Shown here: piece after piece, positions 26,801-40,279 of the stretch | Numbering within the stretch: the stretch's first letter is position 1 | Layout: the number at the start of each line of letters is the position of its first letter | Assembly (NCBI RefSeq): GCF_014905175.1 | Contig: NC_057788.1 | Coordinates: 2,232,001-2,296,000, forward strand | Reading direction: 5' to 3' | DNA: 64,000 bases | Source: Aphidius gifuensis | Taxonomy: Eukaryota; Arthropoda; Insecta; Hymenoptera; Braconidae | The notes under the pieces: generated by a model | Seen by the model: only the letters and a program-made list of their open reading frames with translations | Told to the model about the DNA's origin: nothing | The model's database searches: none | Program-made: the position numbers and the translations under genes

Positions 26801-29800
26801 TAAAATTTAAAAAATATCAACTATCAAACCCGCATGATTAATTAAATATCCATAAATAATAGTTGTTAATTTATAGCCAGCATGGCCAAGCCATCAATCT
26901 TCATACTAAAAAACGTGACAACCAATTGACGTATTAATATTTCGAAAAAAAATTTTTTTAAACTTATATAACAATAGAAAATTTTAATGAAAAAAAAATC
27001 AACAAAATAATAAACGAAGCACGTACAAAACACGTGATTAAAATTTCACCCCAAGTATTAACCCTTAAGTTTTCCATAAAAAAAAAAAAAAAAAATATTT
27101 ATATAAAATTTCTATACACATCCTGCGATTATTAATATAATTTCGAATTTAAATTTAAAGCCTTTGACATCCTCCAAAAAGGTATTCCGCTTTTTTTAAA
27201 AAAAATATAAACACAGCTCACTCTGATGGAGTCAAGAGATTTTTTATATTTATCATAAATATTTTATTTTTTTAGAAAAAAAAAGAGGCTTAATGACGTT
27301 TGGAGAATAAAACGTGTTCAGAAGAACCGACGACACATTAGCGCGACAGTGGTATTTAGATATGCGGCTTTGTGGGATTGCCTGGTGGTTGGATAAAAGA
27401 TTTTCTTTTTTTTTTTTTTTCTCTTTATTCAGATTGCATCGTGCATGTTATGCAGTTGGTCCCATCAGAAGCCATTGTTGGTGGGGTCTTGTATTCAAGG
27501 GCACATTGAAGAGTGGAATGAAAACAGAATAGAATGAATCAAAAAATAAAAATATATGTTAAATAAATGTAGAAGGAAAAACAGCATCCTGACCTGACAC
27601 AATCTCAACATCATTTGACCTGATTCTTTTGTATTTAATTTCTTTTTTTGTTATTTACTTTTTTTTTTGATTATACAATATATGAAAATAGAATTATAAA
27701 CATAAACAAATGCACTGACTTTGTAAAAGATACAACGTTAAAAATATACTTGTGTAAATTTTTATACAAGAATAATAAAATAGATATTTAGATTAAAGTG
27801 ATTTGTAAATGTGCAGTTTACTAAGACTGTTTAAATACACGTCAAAGGTCGGTACAAATTCGTCATGACTATTTTTGTTATACGTAGAAAAGTAAGAAGC
27901 TAAATTATTCTGGTATAGGTCAAAATTGTAGCTATTCTTAAATTAAATAACAAAAATTTTATTTCAATTAAATTATCATTTAATTAGAAAGTAATTTATA
28001 TAATTATTTTAGAAAAAAGGGTTATTTTCGTTATGTTTTTGTTTAATTTTGGAAATTATTTTTTTATTTTTATAAAAATGAATTTATTTAGTTTAATTAT
28101 ATTTTGGTGTTTGTTGAAATTTTGTGTCTGTTATTAAGTTGAATGAAATTAAATTCATAAAAATAATTTCTAGGATGATTATATTCCGGTGTTGTCTGAA
28201 TATTAAACGCATAATTTCATGAAAATTTTTCTTAGAAATACTTTTTTTTGAAATGGGATAAATCGTCGAAATTATAGAATTTCCTCTTTCGATTCTCGAA
28301 AAATATAAAAATTAAAAGATTAAAAATGAGTTGAAATTAATTGCTAAAATTTTTCAGGACAGATGAATTTTTATTTTTGATTAAATTCTATTTTCGAATT
28401 TCCAATTTTCCGAAAGTTGCCTGAAGAAAATGCATCAGTAAATATAATGCATAAATTTATCAGACAAATAGAGACAGACTTCAGCTACCACTAAAAAATT
28501 TTTTATCACGGGCCAAGTATTATTATATATATTAATAATAGGTAGAAATGTAATTCCACTATCTTTAGATATGCACTTGTGTATATTATGACTGAGTCCA
28601 ACCCCTTGAAATAACCAACAAGCAATTACTCAGTGGCTCCGGAAGTTAAGGGTTGTCTCAAGAGGCTGAAACGTGCTCGAGATATATCTACTGAATCATC
28701 AAAAATAAAATACAACCCCACAAAGTAAAAAAATAATGCATGTATAAATAAAAATAAAAAAAGCATTGCATCAAATAAAACCAAGAGAAAAAATTTCTTA
28801 TGTGTAGGGTCACAATGTTCAGTGGATTTTTTTTAAAATAATAAATAAAAATGGAAAATAATTTTCCCAACATATTGGCATTTATCAACCATTCAACGAC
28901 GTTCTCATACATTCATCCTATATTTTTTTTTTTCAAATATTAACTTATTTACCTCAAGTTGAGACACCCGCGGCGCATCCAATTACACTTGAGTAATTTA
29001 GCCGAAAGACTTTCTATATACGCATCCCTGGTGTGATTTATTGTCAGTCTTTGAGTTAAACGTTTTATCGTTGCCGCACAACACAAAATACAAAATAAAC
29101 CCTCAAGTTAAATTTACAAGATAGAGAGATATTACCTGATGAGTGAGTAACAATCACCATAACATCACCAAATTTTAATTCATCATTTTTAAATGAAAAT
29201 CTTCAAGAGAAAAGACAAAATTCATTTAAAAATTCAATTTTTCTATCAAGATAAAATAAAAAGCAAATTAATGGATTTCTTTTTCTTATATAATTCAAAA
29301 TTAGTGACGGTTATTTAAAATATAAATATCAATTGACAAAAAAAAAAAATAAAAACATCATGTTTGATATTTAAATACAAAAAATTTATAGAAAAGTTAT
29401 CAATTTTAAATTTATTAGAATAATACTAATTTAGTAATAAAAATTTCTATTTATTTTATGTTTTTTTTAATCCGTATTTTATTTTTTTTAATTTGATATT
29501 TTAAATAAATGTTAAACATGATCGAGTCACACATACACACAGGATATAAAAAAATAAAATGTATTAAACATTTATTCAAAAGATCGGTAGAGGCGACTGA
29601 ACACGACGATAAAAAAAATAAAAAAAATTTAAAAAAGAGAAGAATGCGACCATACAGGTCAACGGGTCTCTCAATCGTAATTCAAGAAATAACAGTGGAA
29701 GTCGGATGGAGTTTATATAAATAATATATAAACATTAATAAATAAAAATAAATAAAAAAGGTATCTTGTGCACCCTGAACTTGCATCATCTCCTCTTTTC

Positions 29801-32051
29801 CATTTATTATTTTATCTGATCGCATTTAACGTAAACACCTTTGCTATATCAAATAAAATCGATCCAATCTCTCAAAATATTTGACCTCTTTTTTTTTCAG
29901 TAAAAAACACATCAGCAGACAAAAACTAATATATAAAATTTTTTTCTAATAAAAAACAAAAACAGAAAAAATATAATGAGAAAATAAAGTTTGATAATAA
30001 ATTTTTTTTTAGACTTTCAGTATGTAACATATAAAAAATAGAAGACTAAAATGCCCAAATAGCAATTGGCTCTGGTTGTCTAAACTCGTTAGACCAATTT
30101 CGAAAGAATAAAAAATTTTGTCATCAGAAAAAAAACGAACTTTTAAATTAACTTTCTCTAAAAAAAAATATTGAAATAAATTTTGTTGAATAAAACCAAC
30201 AAAGTTAGCATTTTCAAAAGTTTATTAACTAGTTAAATACAAACAAATTAAAAGTCATATTATAAAATAAAAAAAAAAGATAAATTAATTTAAATTGAGT
30301 TGTAAAATTCAAGTCAGTTAATAATTATATCAAAAAAAAAAAATATATTTATGAGATCAAAATTATGATTAATATAATAATTATTTAATGGGAAAAAAAA
30401 TTAAAAAATATATAGTATACAAGTATATATTTATGTAAATAGTTATTATTGTTATGGCTGATTGAAATTAAAAAAAATTCCTAGATTATTTACTTGGAAT
30501 TTATCCTGAATGAAATATACAATCAAAAATATACGTAAAAGGCTTGAATGGGCGTGACAAAGTTGCTTTAATTGCGGATCTTTGTCGCAAAGGGAAAGGC
30601 ATTTTCAATGATTTTTAAATAAATCAATAAATAATTATAAAATAAAAAAAGATATTTTAAATATTATATTAGAAAAATAAAAGATGTAAAAAAATAAAAT
30701 TACTAGTGAATGAGGGAAAAATTAGTACAGGTGTATATCGATAATAGTACGACTATAATAACACAGCCTTGTAAAAGCACAGCCCCCCTTCGCCCCTGCC
30801 AACTTGTAAGCATTCACTACTTGTAATAAACAGTAGGTATAACTTAAGTAGATACCGCAAATATACTCATAATAATATAAAAACAAATTATCATTAATTG
30901 GGTATATCAGTATCGAGAAAATACACAATCAATTCTATTTTTTTTTTTTTCTTAACTTTGATCTGTTATTATTATTTTTTATTGGATAAAAAAAATAGAA
31001 TATTAATTATTATTAATAATAATAATAATATAATAGTATTTTTGTTTTGTTAATTTGTAAATTAATAATATTTTTTTTTGTTTAAAAAAAAAATAGAGAA
31101 TTAAAAAAATATATTTTTTATAATTTGGGTCTATTATTTGTTATGAATTTATTATTTAAACAATTAAATAATTAATTTGTATAATGGAAAAATATGGGAT
31201 AAAGAAGAAAAAAAAATTAATTTTTTTTCTCTATTTTGATTTATTGTTATTAATTATTTAGATAGAAATTAATAATATTATTATTTTTATTTAAAAATGA
31301 AATAAAAAGCATGATGAAAAAATGCATGTAATGTGGTATAGTTTTTATATATTGTACCTATTATTTATATACTTTTATTTATTTAACTTTCTTTTAAGAA
31401 AAAAAAAAACAGGATAATTTTCTTTTATTTATGAACTTTTTTATTTTTATCGTTATTATGTTCACATGCAAGGCGATTTAAAAATTCGCATGCTTTCATC
31501 GATACGATAAAAAAAAAATAAATAAAATAAAAATCCAACAAGTTGTCCACATATTGCAAAATAAATTTTAAATTACAAAAAAGAAAAAAATTAAACAAAA
31601 ATAATTAAATAATAAGATTAATTGCAAAGTTTACTTAACGATAATTTTTAATATTTATTTATTAATAATTTGTAAAAAAATGTTTATTAGTTATTTTCAA
31701 TGAACAATTTTCTATATCGTTATTCGTTGAGAGGGTATTTAAATATGATAAGGTCGTAAATTATTGACAACACAAATTACAGGCTATACGTAATATATTA
31801 ACGATATTCATGAAAAATGAACTCGAGTTAATAATAATGAAATATATGAATTTTTTCGTATGAAAAAATTTAAATGAATTTACATAAAATAGATAGTTTT
31901 CACGGAAATAAAATAAAAAATATTCCAACTATTAGATAATTATCAAATAAAAAAGGGAATATATAATTTTTTCATCTAAAAATTTATATTTCTTTTTAAA
32001 ATTAATGTTTAAAAAAATTTTTAAAAAAATGATAATAAATATGTCAACTAC

Positions 32052-32144
32052 CTTAACAAGTAAATGAATTGGTTGACTGACACTTGGTGATTTTCCACTT
32101 CTTGTTTTTCCACCCCCACCACCAAGACATCTTATCCACGGCAT
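32052..32144 (-). CDS. First coding exon of an unidentified minus-strand gene
   Basis: On the minus strand an ATG at 32144 opens 31 codons with a much more protein-like composition than its surroundings. The peptide begins MPWIRCLGGGGGKTR, continues through SGKSPSVSQPIHLL and ends VK, followed by the donor AAG|gtagtt in phase 0. A Cys at position 6 followed by Gly and basic residues would suit a short membrane-anchored or disordered N-terminus. I do not recognise the family. No matching downstream exon was found between here and the transporter array. The rest of the gene may therefore lie beyond base 1, which would make the plus-strand transporters nested in a very large intron. The block near 33.9 kb could be its promoter. 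Confidence 0.5.
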
Positions 32145-33779
32145 TCCAGTTGTAATTATTAAAAACTACCTCCAATTACGTTAGATAATAATTATTTTTT
32201 TTCGCATAAATTTAATTTGCTGATCCACCATCGGCCACCACTCGATACTCAAACATCGTCTCCATTTTCACATTTTTTTTCACAATTAATTGTTTTTATT
32301 TATATTAAATTAAATAAATAAAAAGTTTTTTTTTTTATAATATATTAATAAGAATAATAAGCACTGAATTATCGACACTGCAATTTAATCCTCAATATTT
32401 TGTCACGTATATGAAATTTTAAAAGTATTTTTTAAAAAAAACACAATTTTCAATTATTAATTTTTTTTTTTTATCTTAGTCAGTGAATTGTCAATTTAAT
32501 TTATGATAAATATATTAAAATTTTGATCTCGTTTTACTGCATCAATTTTAATAATGATCAACGATTGCAATTATCTTTATATAATATTTTTAAATATATT
32601 CACTGTGCGTTGGATTATTTTTTAAAAAAATAAATTAAAACTCGTCGTTTAACACAGGCTTGATAAAAAAAAAAATAAATGTCAAGTTATTTGGTCAATA
32701 AAAATTTGTATGTTTGAATATTCTTATCAGTTATTGCATGTACATTATCGATGCAAATAAAATTAAAAGAATAAAATGTGGAAAAAAAAAAAAAAAATTA
32801 TTTAAAGAAAAAAATACGTATAGAAAAATGTGTTCAAGTTGTGCAAACGTCAACAATAAATTTGCATCGACAATTGAGATAAGAGTTGATTATAGTTTTT
32901 AAAAATAAAAAAAAAAATTATTATATCGTTGTATTGACGTTGTCTTGTAATTTGTATGTCTACTGAACTTTCCCGCAAATTGAGACAGCAACACGAACGT
33001 TGTGCATTTTCTCTTAGATTCACTGTGAATTTTTTTTTTTATTTTAATTTTTATTATTCAAGTTTTTTATTTATCTTATTTTTAATTTACTCTAATTTAT
33101 TATCTCTTTTTATTTTTAGCTATAAATTTATTACACTTGTTTTTCAACTTCAATTAAATGAATAATATCAATTTTCAATTAATTTAGTTATAAAAATTTA
33201 AGTGATAAAAAAAATAGCAATTTATTATCTCTCTTTGATTTTTAAAACAAAATTATTATTTATTAGTATTTATATCTGTCATGTTTTATTTCTCGTTTTC
33301 TTTCTTATCAAATTTCTTCTCACTTTGCTATCTCAACAGCAGACGCCGGTTATTAATGCTTCATCGATTGGCTATTTTTAATAACAAAAAATCATAGAAA
33401 AAAAAAAAAATAGAAAAATCTCCTCTTTTAAAAGTCCAACAGGTCCGTCAGCATTAATTCCAGTCAAGGTCCAGTTCAATATTTCACTTGCTCCAAAATA
33501 AATAAACCAACTTCCTGTTTTTGTTTTTCAAAACTTTTTCAATTTCCCGGTTTCGAAAAAAAAATATATACTATTTCGTTTAACGTTTTTTTCGTCAATC
33601 GTTTATCGTAATTTTCGTTAATTAAAAAAATTATAAAACCAATTATTTTATCAATTAATAAAAGTGTTATTAATTTTTTTAAATTGCTAAAACGAAATCG
33701 AAATCTTTTTGATAATAGTTTAGTAATTTTGTAATTTTATTTTGGGTTATAGGTAAGCACAGTAGTTTTCTTTTTGTAT

Positions 33780-33970
33780 ATAATACAAACGTTGTCGACC
33801 AGCTCGCCTCGCGGTCTACCGACGACTGAATGCTGAGAATATATATTGCTCGGGTGCAGAAGCAACCAGAAAAAAATATACAGAAGAGGCCGTGCCTCCG
33901 GACGTCGGACGGAAGGACGCTTGAGAGGATTCACTCATCCGCGACGCAAGCACACTCTCTGTATAATCGC
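33780..33970. promoter_or_regulatory. GC-richer, CpG-containing block, possible promoter or 5' untranslated exon
   Basis: Within very AT-rich surroundings this block holds many CG dinucleotides, for example ctcgcctcgcggtc, gtgcctccggacgtcgg and catccgcgacgcaagc. That composition is typical of transcription start regions and 5' untranslated exons in AT-rich insect genomes. It lies about 1.7 kb upstream of the minus-strand first coding exon ending at 32144. Orientation cannot be decided from sequence. Confidence 0.4.
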
Positions 33971-34326
33971 AATCACATATTTCGAAAATTTTTTTTCTTT
34001 TTTTTTTTCATACCATATGTATATTTTTTTTTTTATTATATCAATTTCAAAAGCCAATTGGTTATTTTATTTTTTTTTTATATATTCATTAAATTGTCGT
34101 AAAAATCATGATTATTGTTGTATTGACTTTTTTTTTTTTTTTTTTTTAAATTCACAAATTGGATATATCCGCACTTTTGTAATGCCCCCCCTGTTGACCA
34201 ATTGAATTTGAATTATAAATTTAATTAAATTTCATATGTTATTTAATAATCAATTTTTTTTTTCAATTTTATTTGCAACAAAGATGATTATTTATAAACT
34301 AATAAATAATTAATAATTAATATTTT

Positions 34327-35045
34327 ACGGAGGCGAAGCCTTACGTATTGAAATCACTGGCAAAAAATAAATAATGTTCATATCTTCTAAACTATTTAAG
34401 ATAGAGAGTTTGAAATAGGCTTAAATTAAAGGTTTTGAAAAGATCTACAGCCAAGGATATGAAAGAAAAATTTTGGATTATTAGTTAGTTAATTGTTGAT
34501 AAAAATAGATAATGAAAAAATTTTAAACTCGATATATTAAGAAAACTAAGAACAAATCATGGATGCAATTTTTTGCCAGGTTGTTTGTTTTTTAAAACTC
34601 TACAAAATTACGATTTTTTTTTTTTTTTATTGTTGCTAGAAATTTGTTAATTAACAAAATATCAGAATTTGTGTTTTTTTAGACACTTGATAACTTTTTT
34701 AAAAATTATCTCACAGAGTTCTATTTGGTCTTAAAATTTTCCTCATCAAAATCTCTACAGCCAAGGCTATATTTGAAAATATTTAAACCACCCATTTTCA
34801 ATTGTAAGACGATTGTTTATAATAATAGGTGTCATCGCGAACTTTGTAATGAATGAAGGGCCTTTGAAAAGTTGGACTTGGAATTTCTATCATATCCTTG
34901 GCTGTGGCAATTTTTATAAAGAATTTTTTGAATGCAACATAATTTTTTTGCGTTTATTTATTCAAAAGTTATCGGGTGTCCAAACAATAACCAATTTATT
35001 ATTTACAACAATTTCTTCTAAATAAAAAGTTTGTACGCATGCGCC
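34327..35045. mobile_element. Transposon-like or internally repetitive block
   Basis: The word ctacagccaagg occurs in direct orientation at about 34445 and 34755, and as its reverse complement (ccttggctgtgg) at about 34896. The block begins near acggaggcgaagccttacgt and ends near the palindrome cgcatgcg. Composition differs from the flanking poly-A/T DNA, being less homopolymeric. No transposase frame is visible, so this would be a non-autonomous or decayed element. Boundaries are approximate. Confidence 0.35.
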
Positions 35046-38000
35046 AATCAAAAAATATATTTCGATCGGTAAGTCGGTATTTCTTTTCATCGATCTTTCA
35101 TTTAAATAGTAAGAATAAAATTAAAAAAAATAAAAATAGTAAAAGTTTTTGATCTAAGTAGAAAAATAAGATAACTGTTCACTTTTTTAAATTTTTTTAG
35201 AAATTAAATTACAACTAGAAAAGAAACAACAAATATATATATGTATATAGTTAAAAATATATACATGTTATATTGAGGTTAGGTTCAAATGTTATCATTG
35301 TTATTATTGTGTACAATATTTATATTCAAATAAATATTAAAAAAAAAAATATATTATGTATAATAATAATAATAATAATGATAAATATGGTTCCGTAATT
35401 AAAAAACCCGCATTCGCCGGAGTTTTGAAAATTTTCAATTTTCAACGGGAAACGATTTCGTTAACAACATTTTTTTTTTTTTATTATTTGTTTTTAAATA
35501 AAATAAAAACCCAGACATTGTCATATTATTTATTTAAAAAAAATAAATAATATTCATTGTCGAGGTGAATGAAAAATTAATGTTTTTTTTTAATTTATTA
35601 ATTTATATTTTGTTGGCTTTATTTATGAAGAATTAAAAAAAAAAATAAATATATAAATATTAATTTATTATGCAATATTAAAACAATGAGTATATGAATA
35701 TATATTGTCATTATTTAACTGAAGGTTGTTTAATAAATGACACAAATTGGTCAGTTTTATTTATACAATTTAATAAATGGTATATGTTATTTTGTTGGTT
35801 ATTGTGATGCCACATTTGGTGAGCTATCTTCATAATAGATTTAAAAAAAAATAAAAGAAAAAAATTGAGATTAAAAAAATGACACTTTGTTTGTTGTGTA
35901 TGTAACTACATACATGCAAAATAAATAAATAACAATGACGATACTTTAAAGTGTGTATTATTTTAAATGTCTGATATATATTAACATCATAAATAAAATA
36001 CAATGCAAAGTAGAACACAATATCAAGTGATATCGTGAATATAAATCTAAACACAAGTTTTGCGACTAAATCGGGTGGTTTAGAGAGGGTGTAAGGGGAC
36101 TTGTAGCAAGTTGAGAAATAAATTTAGAAAAAATAAAATAGAGAGATAACGGTATAGACAAAACTAAACCACATGGTCTTGTTATGAGCATCACGTGTAT
36201 TTTATGCGTGTGTTGTCACTCTACTCACTCTTAAGTTTGTTAACACACATCCCGTTAAAATAAATTCCATAAACTCGATCAACTTTTAAAAAATTATAAA
36301 TAAATACTTCAGACAATGAACAAAAAAAAACAAAAAGAAATTAATCAATAAATTAACAATGATTATCATCAATTTAAAAAGTAATTCATTAATTTTTTTA
36401 TATTTCTTTTGACAAAATAAATTATTAATCAACAAAATTTATTTTTATTTTAAATTTAAAAAACTTTTTTTCGAGCTTTAAATCGATGTCTATTTAAAGA
36501 TCTAGAAAATTTTATTTATTATTATATTTTTGAATTGGTAAATAGGCCTTGACCTTTGTGTTCGTCGACAGTAGAAAATATAATCCGAAAACCAAGGAAA
36601 ATAAAAAAAAAAAAAAATTCTATTATTGGAATGAATTGACAATTGATTTTCGGCTTCTTTTTAAAAAGCACACCCGGATCTTGTTTAGCACGTGCCACCA
36701 CACACACCTGGACCATTTTTTTTTTTTTTGTTATAATTTAATCAACGAAAAATTTGATCCATCTGGCGTTTAAAAATCGCCACCGCTTGCAAAATGACCA
36801 TCAGAATATTATCAGAAATAAATGTTATAATTTAAAAGTATAAAAAAAAAAATTTATAATTCAGTAATTTTATCCGCATAAAAGTCAAAACCGAGTGTGT
36901 AACACAATGATAAACAAATTTATTCATATTACGCTGATACAGGTTTAAATTTAAAATACGTAAATACGAGAATTACGTGCTTGGAACAATGGATATCGAT
37001 TTTCATCTTCTTGTAATATATATTTTTTATAATTTAAAATAAATAAAAAAAAAAAATATTCATGATTGTGTGACGTACTGCGATTAATGACCCGAACAAT
37101 TTTATACATTTTTAAAGAAAAAATACATGTGTGTGTAGTCCAAGACATACATTATAAATAATCTAAACGATTTATACGCTGAATTAACATTTTTTATTTG
37201 CCTTTAAAAATTTTATATATATTTTTTCTCTTTATATTATTTACGCGTGTATGCTTCGATCACTGTCGATGTTCTCATTTTCAGTACCAACATATCAGCG
37301 GTGTTCTTTCATAACTCACAAGTATATGCATTTAATATACAAAAAAAAAATCTATATTTATTGAAATAAGATGAAAAAATAAATCAAAGAATATGTATAG
37401 AATTATAAAAAAAAAAAAAGATAAAGCTCAGTGATTTAATAGACTAAAACGAGTTGCAATGACGACGTTGTCCATGGATTGAAATAAACGTGACATAGAC
37501 TATCACTGTTTTAAATAACATGACGTGTTCAAGGGATATTTGCAAACGTGCTAATTCTTAGTGTGTTTATAATCTAGTTGACTTCGTTGAATCAAGCAAC
37601 TTATCCTTTTATTTTATCATGCATTTATTTATCACAAAAAAAATAAATAATTTCTCAAACTGATTATTAAAATATGATTAACTCACCGAGTAGACTTGCA
37701 GCTGCAAATATTGTTGACTTTGAGAAAGTCGTTTGTTGATTTTGACAAAAAAAAAAAGCCTTATTGTTGAATTTTTTATCTTGAAAAAAATTAAAAAATT
37801 ATTAATAATGATAAATAATATTTAAATTTAATAATTAATTTTTAACTTTACCTGTAGAATTTTTTTTCCAAACAACTGCAAATATTATTGATTTTAAAAA
37901 TTCCTTGATTGTTAACTTTTGATTATTATTGTTGATTAAACTCTTCACCTTGAAAGGAAAGAAAAAAAAAAAATTAATAATGATAAATTAAATTGAAATA

Positions 38001-40279
38001 ATGGAGTAATATAAATTTAATTAAATAAAAAAAATCATGATATTTTGGGTTAATATTAATATATTATTTTGTTATATTTATAAATAGAATTTAACTATCA
38101 ATAGAATTTTTTTTTTCGAATTATTTAATTTTAAATTGAAGAGGACAGATGCACAGTGGCTTGTTAAGTCATTATCATTAACTTCATAGCGCATGCTTTG
38201 TTGTGTATACCGATATATATTGAGAAGACTGCAGGAGGTCTAACACATTGGCTTTTTGTGATGCCAAGTCATCGTATATCTTTTGTATATCTGTAGTAAC
38301 ATTAAAAATTTAATAGATGGTTGGATGTATAGATTACTCCTCGACACGCCAGAAAGACTCATCACGACGAAAAAAGTCAGTCATTGAATAAGGACGCCAA
38401 TCACCAACTGCAAGCCTCCCTCAATTATTATTATCATTTTTTTTTTTTATGACTCACAGACGACTCAACGCATCTGTGAGATAATTTTATATACAAAATT
38501 AGAACTTAACACGCAATAGTTTTTAAAAATAATTTTTTTTTCATTAGTGTATTATTCTATGACGTGTAGAAAATAATTTTTTCCATTTAACTTGTGAATT
38601 AAAACTACAAAAAAAATTATTTAATTAATCAAAAGAATAATGATAAAATTGTTTATTGATTTTTAAAAATTTCACCGTCAAATAATTTTCTTAGAAATTG
38701 TTGAGTAATTCAAACTGAACACGTGACTATGTCTTCCCGGACATAACAAATATATCGCTTTTGCAATATTAATTAAACTAAAAAAAAAATCTTTTCTCAT
38801 TTCAATTGAATAATTAAACATACCGAAAAATAATAATAATAAATAAAAATAATAAACAACACGTGTAAATGATTTCTTTGTTTAAAAAGTAAAAGAACTT
38901 TCAATTTCTTTGATGCATTTAAATTTTAATTGACGCAACAGTGCATGGAATGCCAAGAAAATATAAAAAATAAACAAATAAATAATTAAATGTTCATCAA
39001 AAATAACTCAAGAAGAATAAATAAACTTAAATATAACTGCGATAAGATTTTTTTTCTTCTTTAATTTGTGGCATTTAAGAGTTTATTGAATTCTGGAATT
39101 TTTACGCGTGACTAATCTCTTGAAAAAAAAATATATTTATAAATTTAAACATCACAAAGTCATTGTTTCAATTTAAAATATAATTTACAAAATAATTTTG
39201 TTGATTAAATGAAATTATTATATCATCAAAAGCATTACGAGCTATTTATTTATGTAAATTTAATATTTACTAAACAAATTAAAAGAAAAAAAAAAATACA
39301 GGTAAGTAGTTTTGAAAATATGAAACATAATAAAAAAAAAAAAAGAAGAGTATTATCGGAAGTAGGCTAATATCGCATAAGTTAATACTTTCACGCGTTA
39401 CAAGTATAGTTGGACGATGAATGTTTTGCGAGACTAAAAAAGAGAGCCCCTGGCAGTGGCCTGGAATTTTTCATGCGGGCTTATTGTCATTCGAAACGAA
39501 CCAGACAACTTCTATGTACCGCAAAATCATTCAACATTTATATACACATTAAACAAACAAAAAAAAATACTATACTACTAGAATTTTAGCAAGAAAAAAA
39601 TAAATAAAATCAAAAATAAAACTTGTCACAATCTTGAAAAACATCTTGGTTGATTATTATTTTATTTTATTATTTTGTTCCCATTGCAATGTAGTAGAGT
39701 TCACGAAAAAATATTTAAAAAAAAGGGTTGATTAAAAATATACTTTGATGTTTTTGCGACGTTGTTGATAAACTTGATATTTGAGAAGAACAAGAAGAAA
39801 AAAATATATGAGAAAATTTATATAAAAAAATAATAATAAAAGATGTTGTCGAAAGTTACACGAAACATATTCATGTGTAATTCAAGAGGGATGTGCAACT
39901 GAAATGCAATCTTTAAAAGTATACCGACAAGAATTTTAAAAACCAAAAAAAAATTAAATATTTTATTAAATTCTTGTTCTTGGTATTATGAAAAACAAAT
40001 GTACTTACATTTATTATCACACTTGAAATGTTTAATATTGTTTATGTAATTTAAATTCATAAATTTTGATATAAACTGGAGTTTTGCTGGAGTTTTTATT
40101 ACGTGTACTGCCATCTTTGTAGTAATTTCGATTTATTTATTTCGCAGCATGCTCGATTACCGATCATCCTGACATTGTCTGCAAACAAAAAATTAAATAA
40201 ATAAACAATTTTAAATACCAATTATAAAATCTGACAGTTAATTTATTAATTAATAAATTAATTATTAAAAAAAATAAAA

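Larger units (their letters stand above)
20356..32051. other. Long AT-rich region without supported coding exons
   Basis: About 11.7 kb of AT-rich sequence with poly-A and poly-T tracts. Open frames are short and homopolymer-derived. It contains the tandem repeats listed at 22.07 and 23.77 kb. Because a minus-strand first coding exon with a donor lies at its right end (32052), much of this could be the first intron of that gene. Slightly GC-richer patches (24.58-24.77, 25.27-25.51, 27.30-27.53, 28.56-28.69 and 30.77-30.84 kb) show no convincing splice-bounded frame. Confidence 0.5.
32145..40279. other. AT-rich region without supported genes
   Basis: About 8 kb with no exon I can defend. It contains the GC-richer block at 33.78-33.97 kb and the repeat-like block at 34.33-35.05 kb, listed separately. 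Another locally GC-richer patch at about 38.22-38.43 kb shows no open frame with splice sites. The right end is the 5' flank of the DCST2-like gene. Confidence 0.5.

Noticed and set aside
27314..27532. GC-richer stretch with an open frame (MFRRTDDTLARQWYLDMRL and following)
   Set aside because: The frame is interrupted in the middle by a T-tract translation and lacks splice support. It could be part of a non-coding RNA, but there is no positive evidence.
32956..33024. Plus-strand ATG with a protein-like start (MSTELSRKLRQQHERCAFSL) before a possible donor gtgaat
   Set aside because: The donor is weak and no partner exon is visible downstream.
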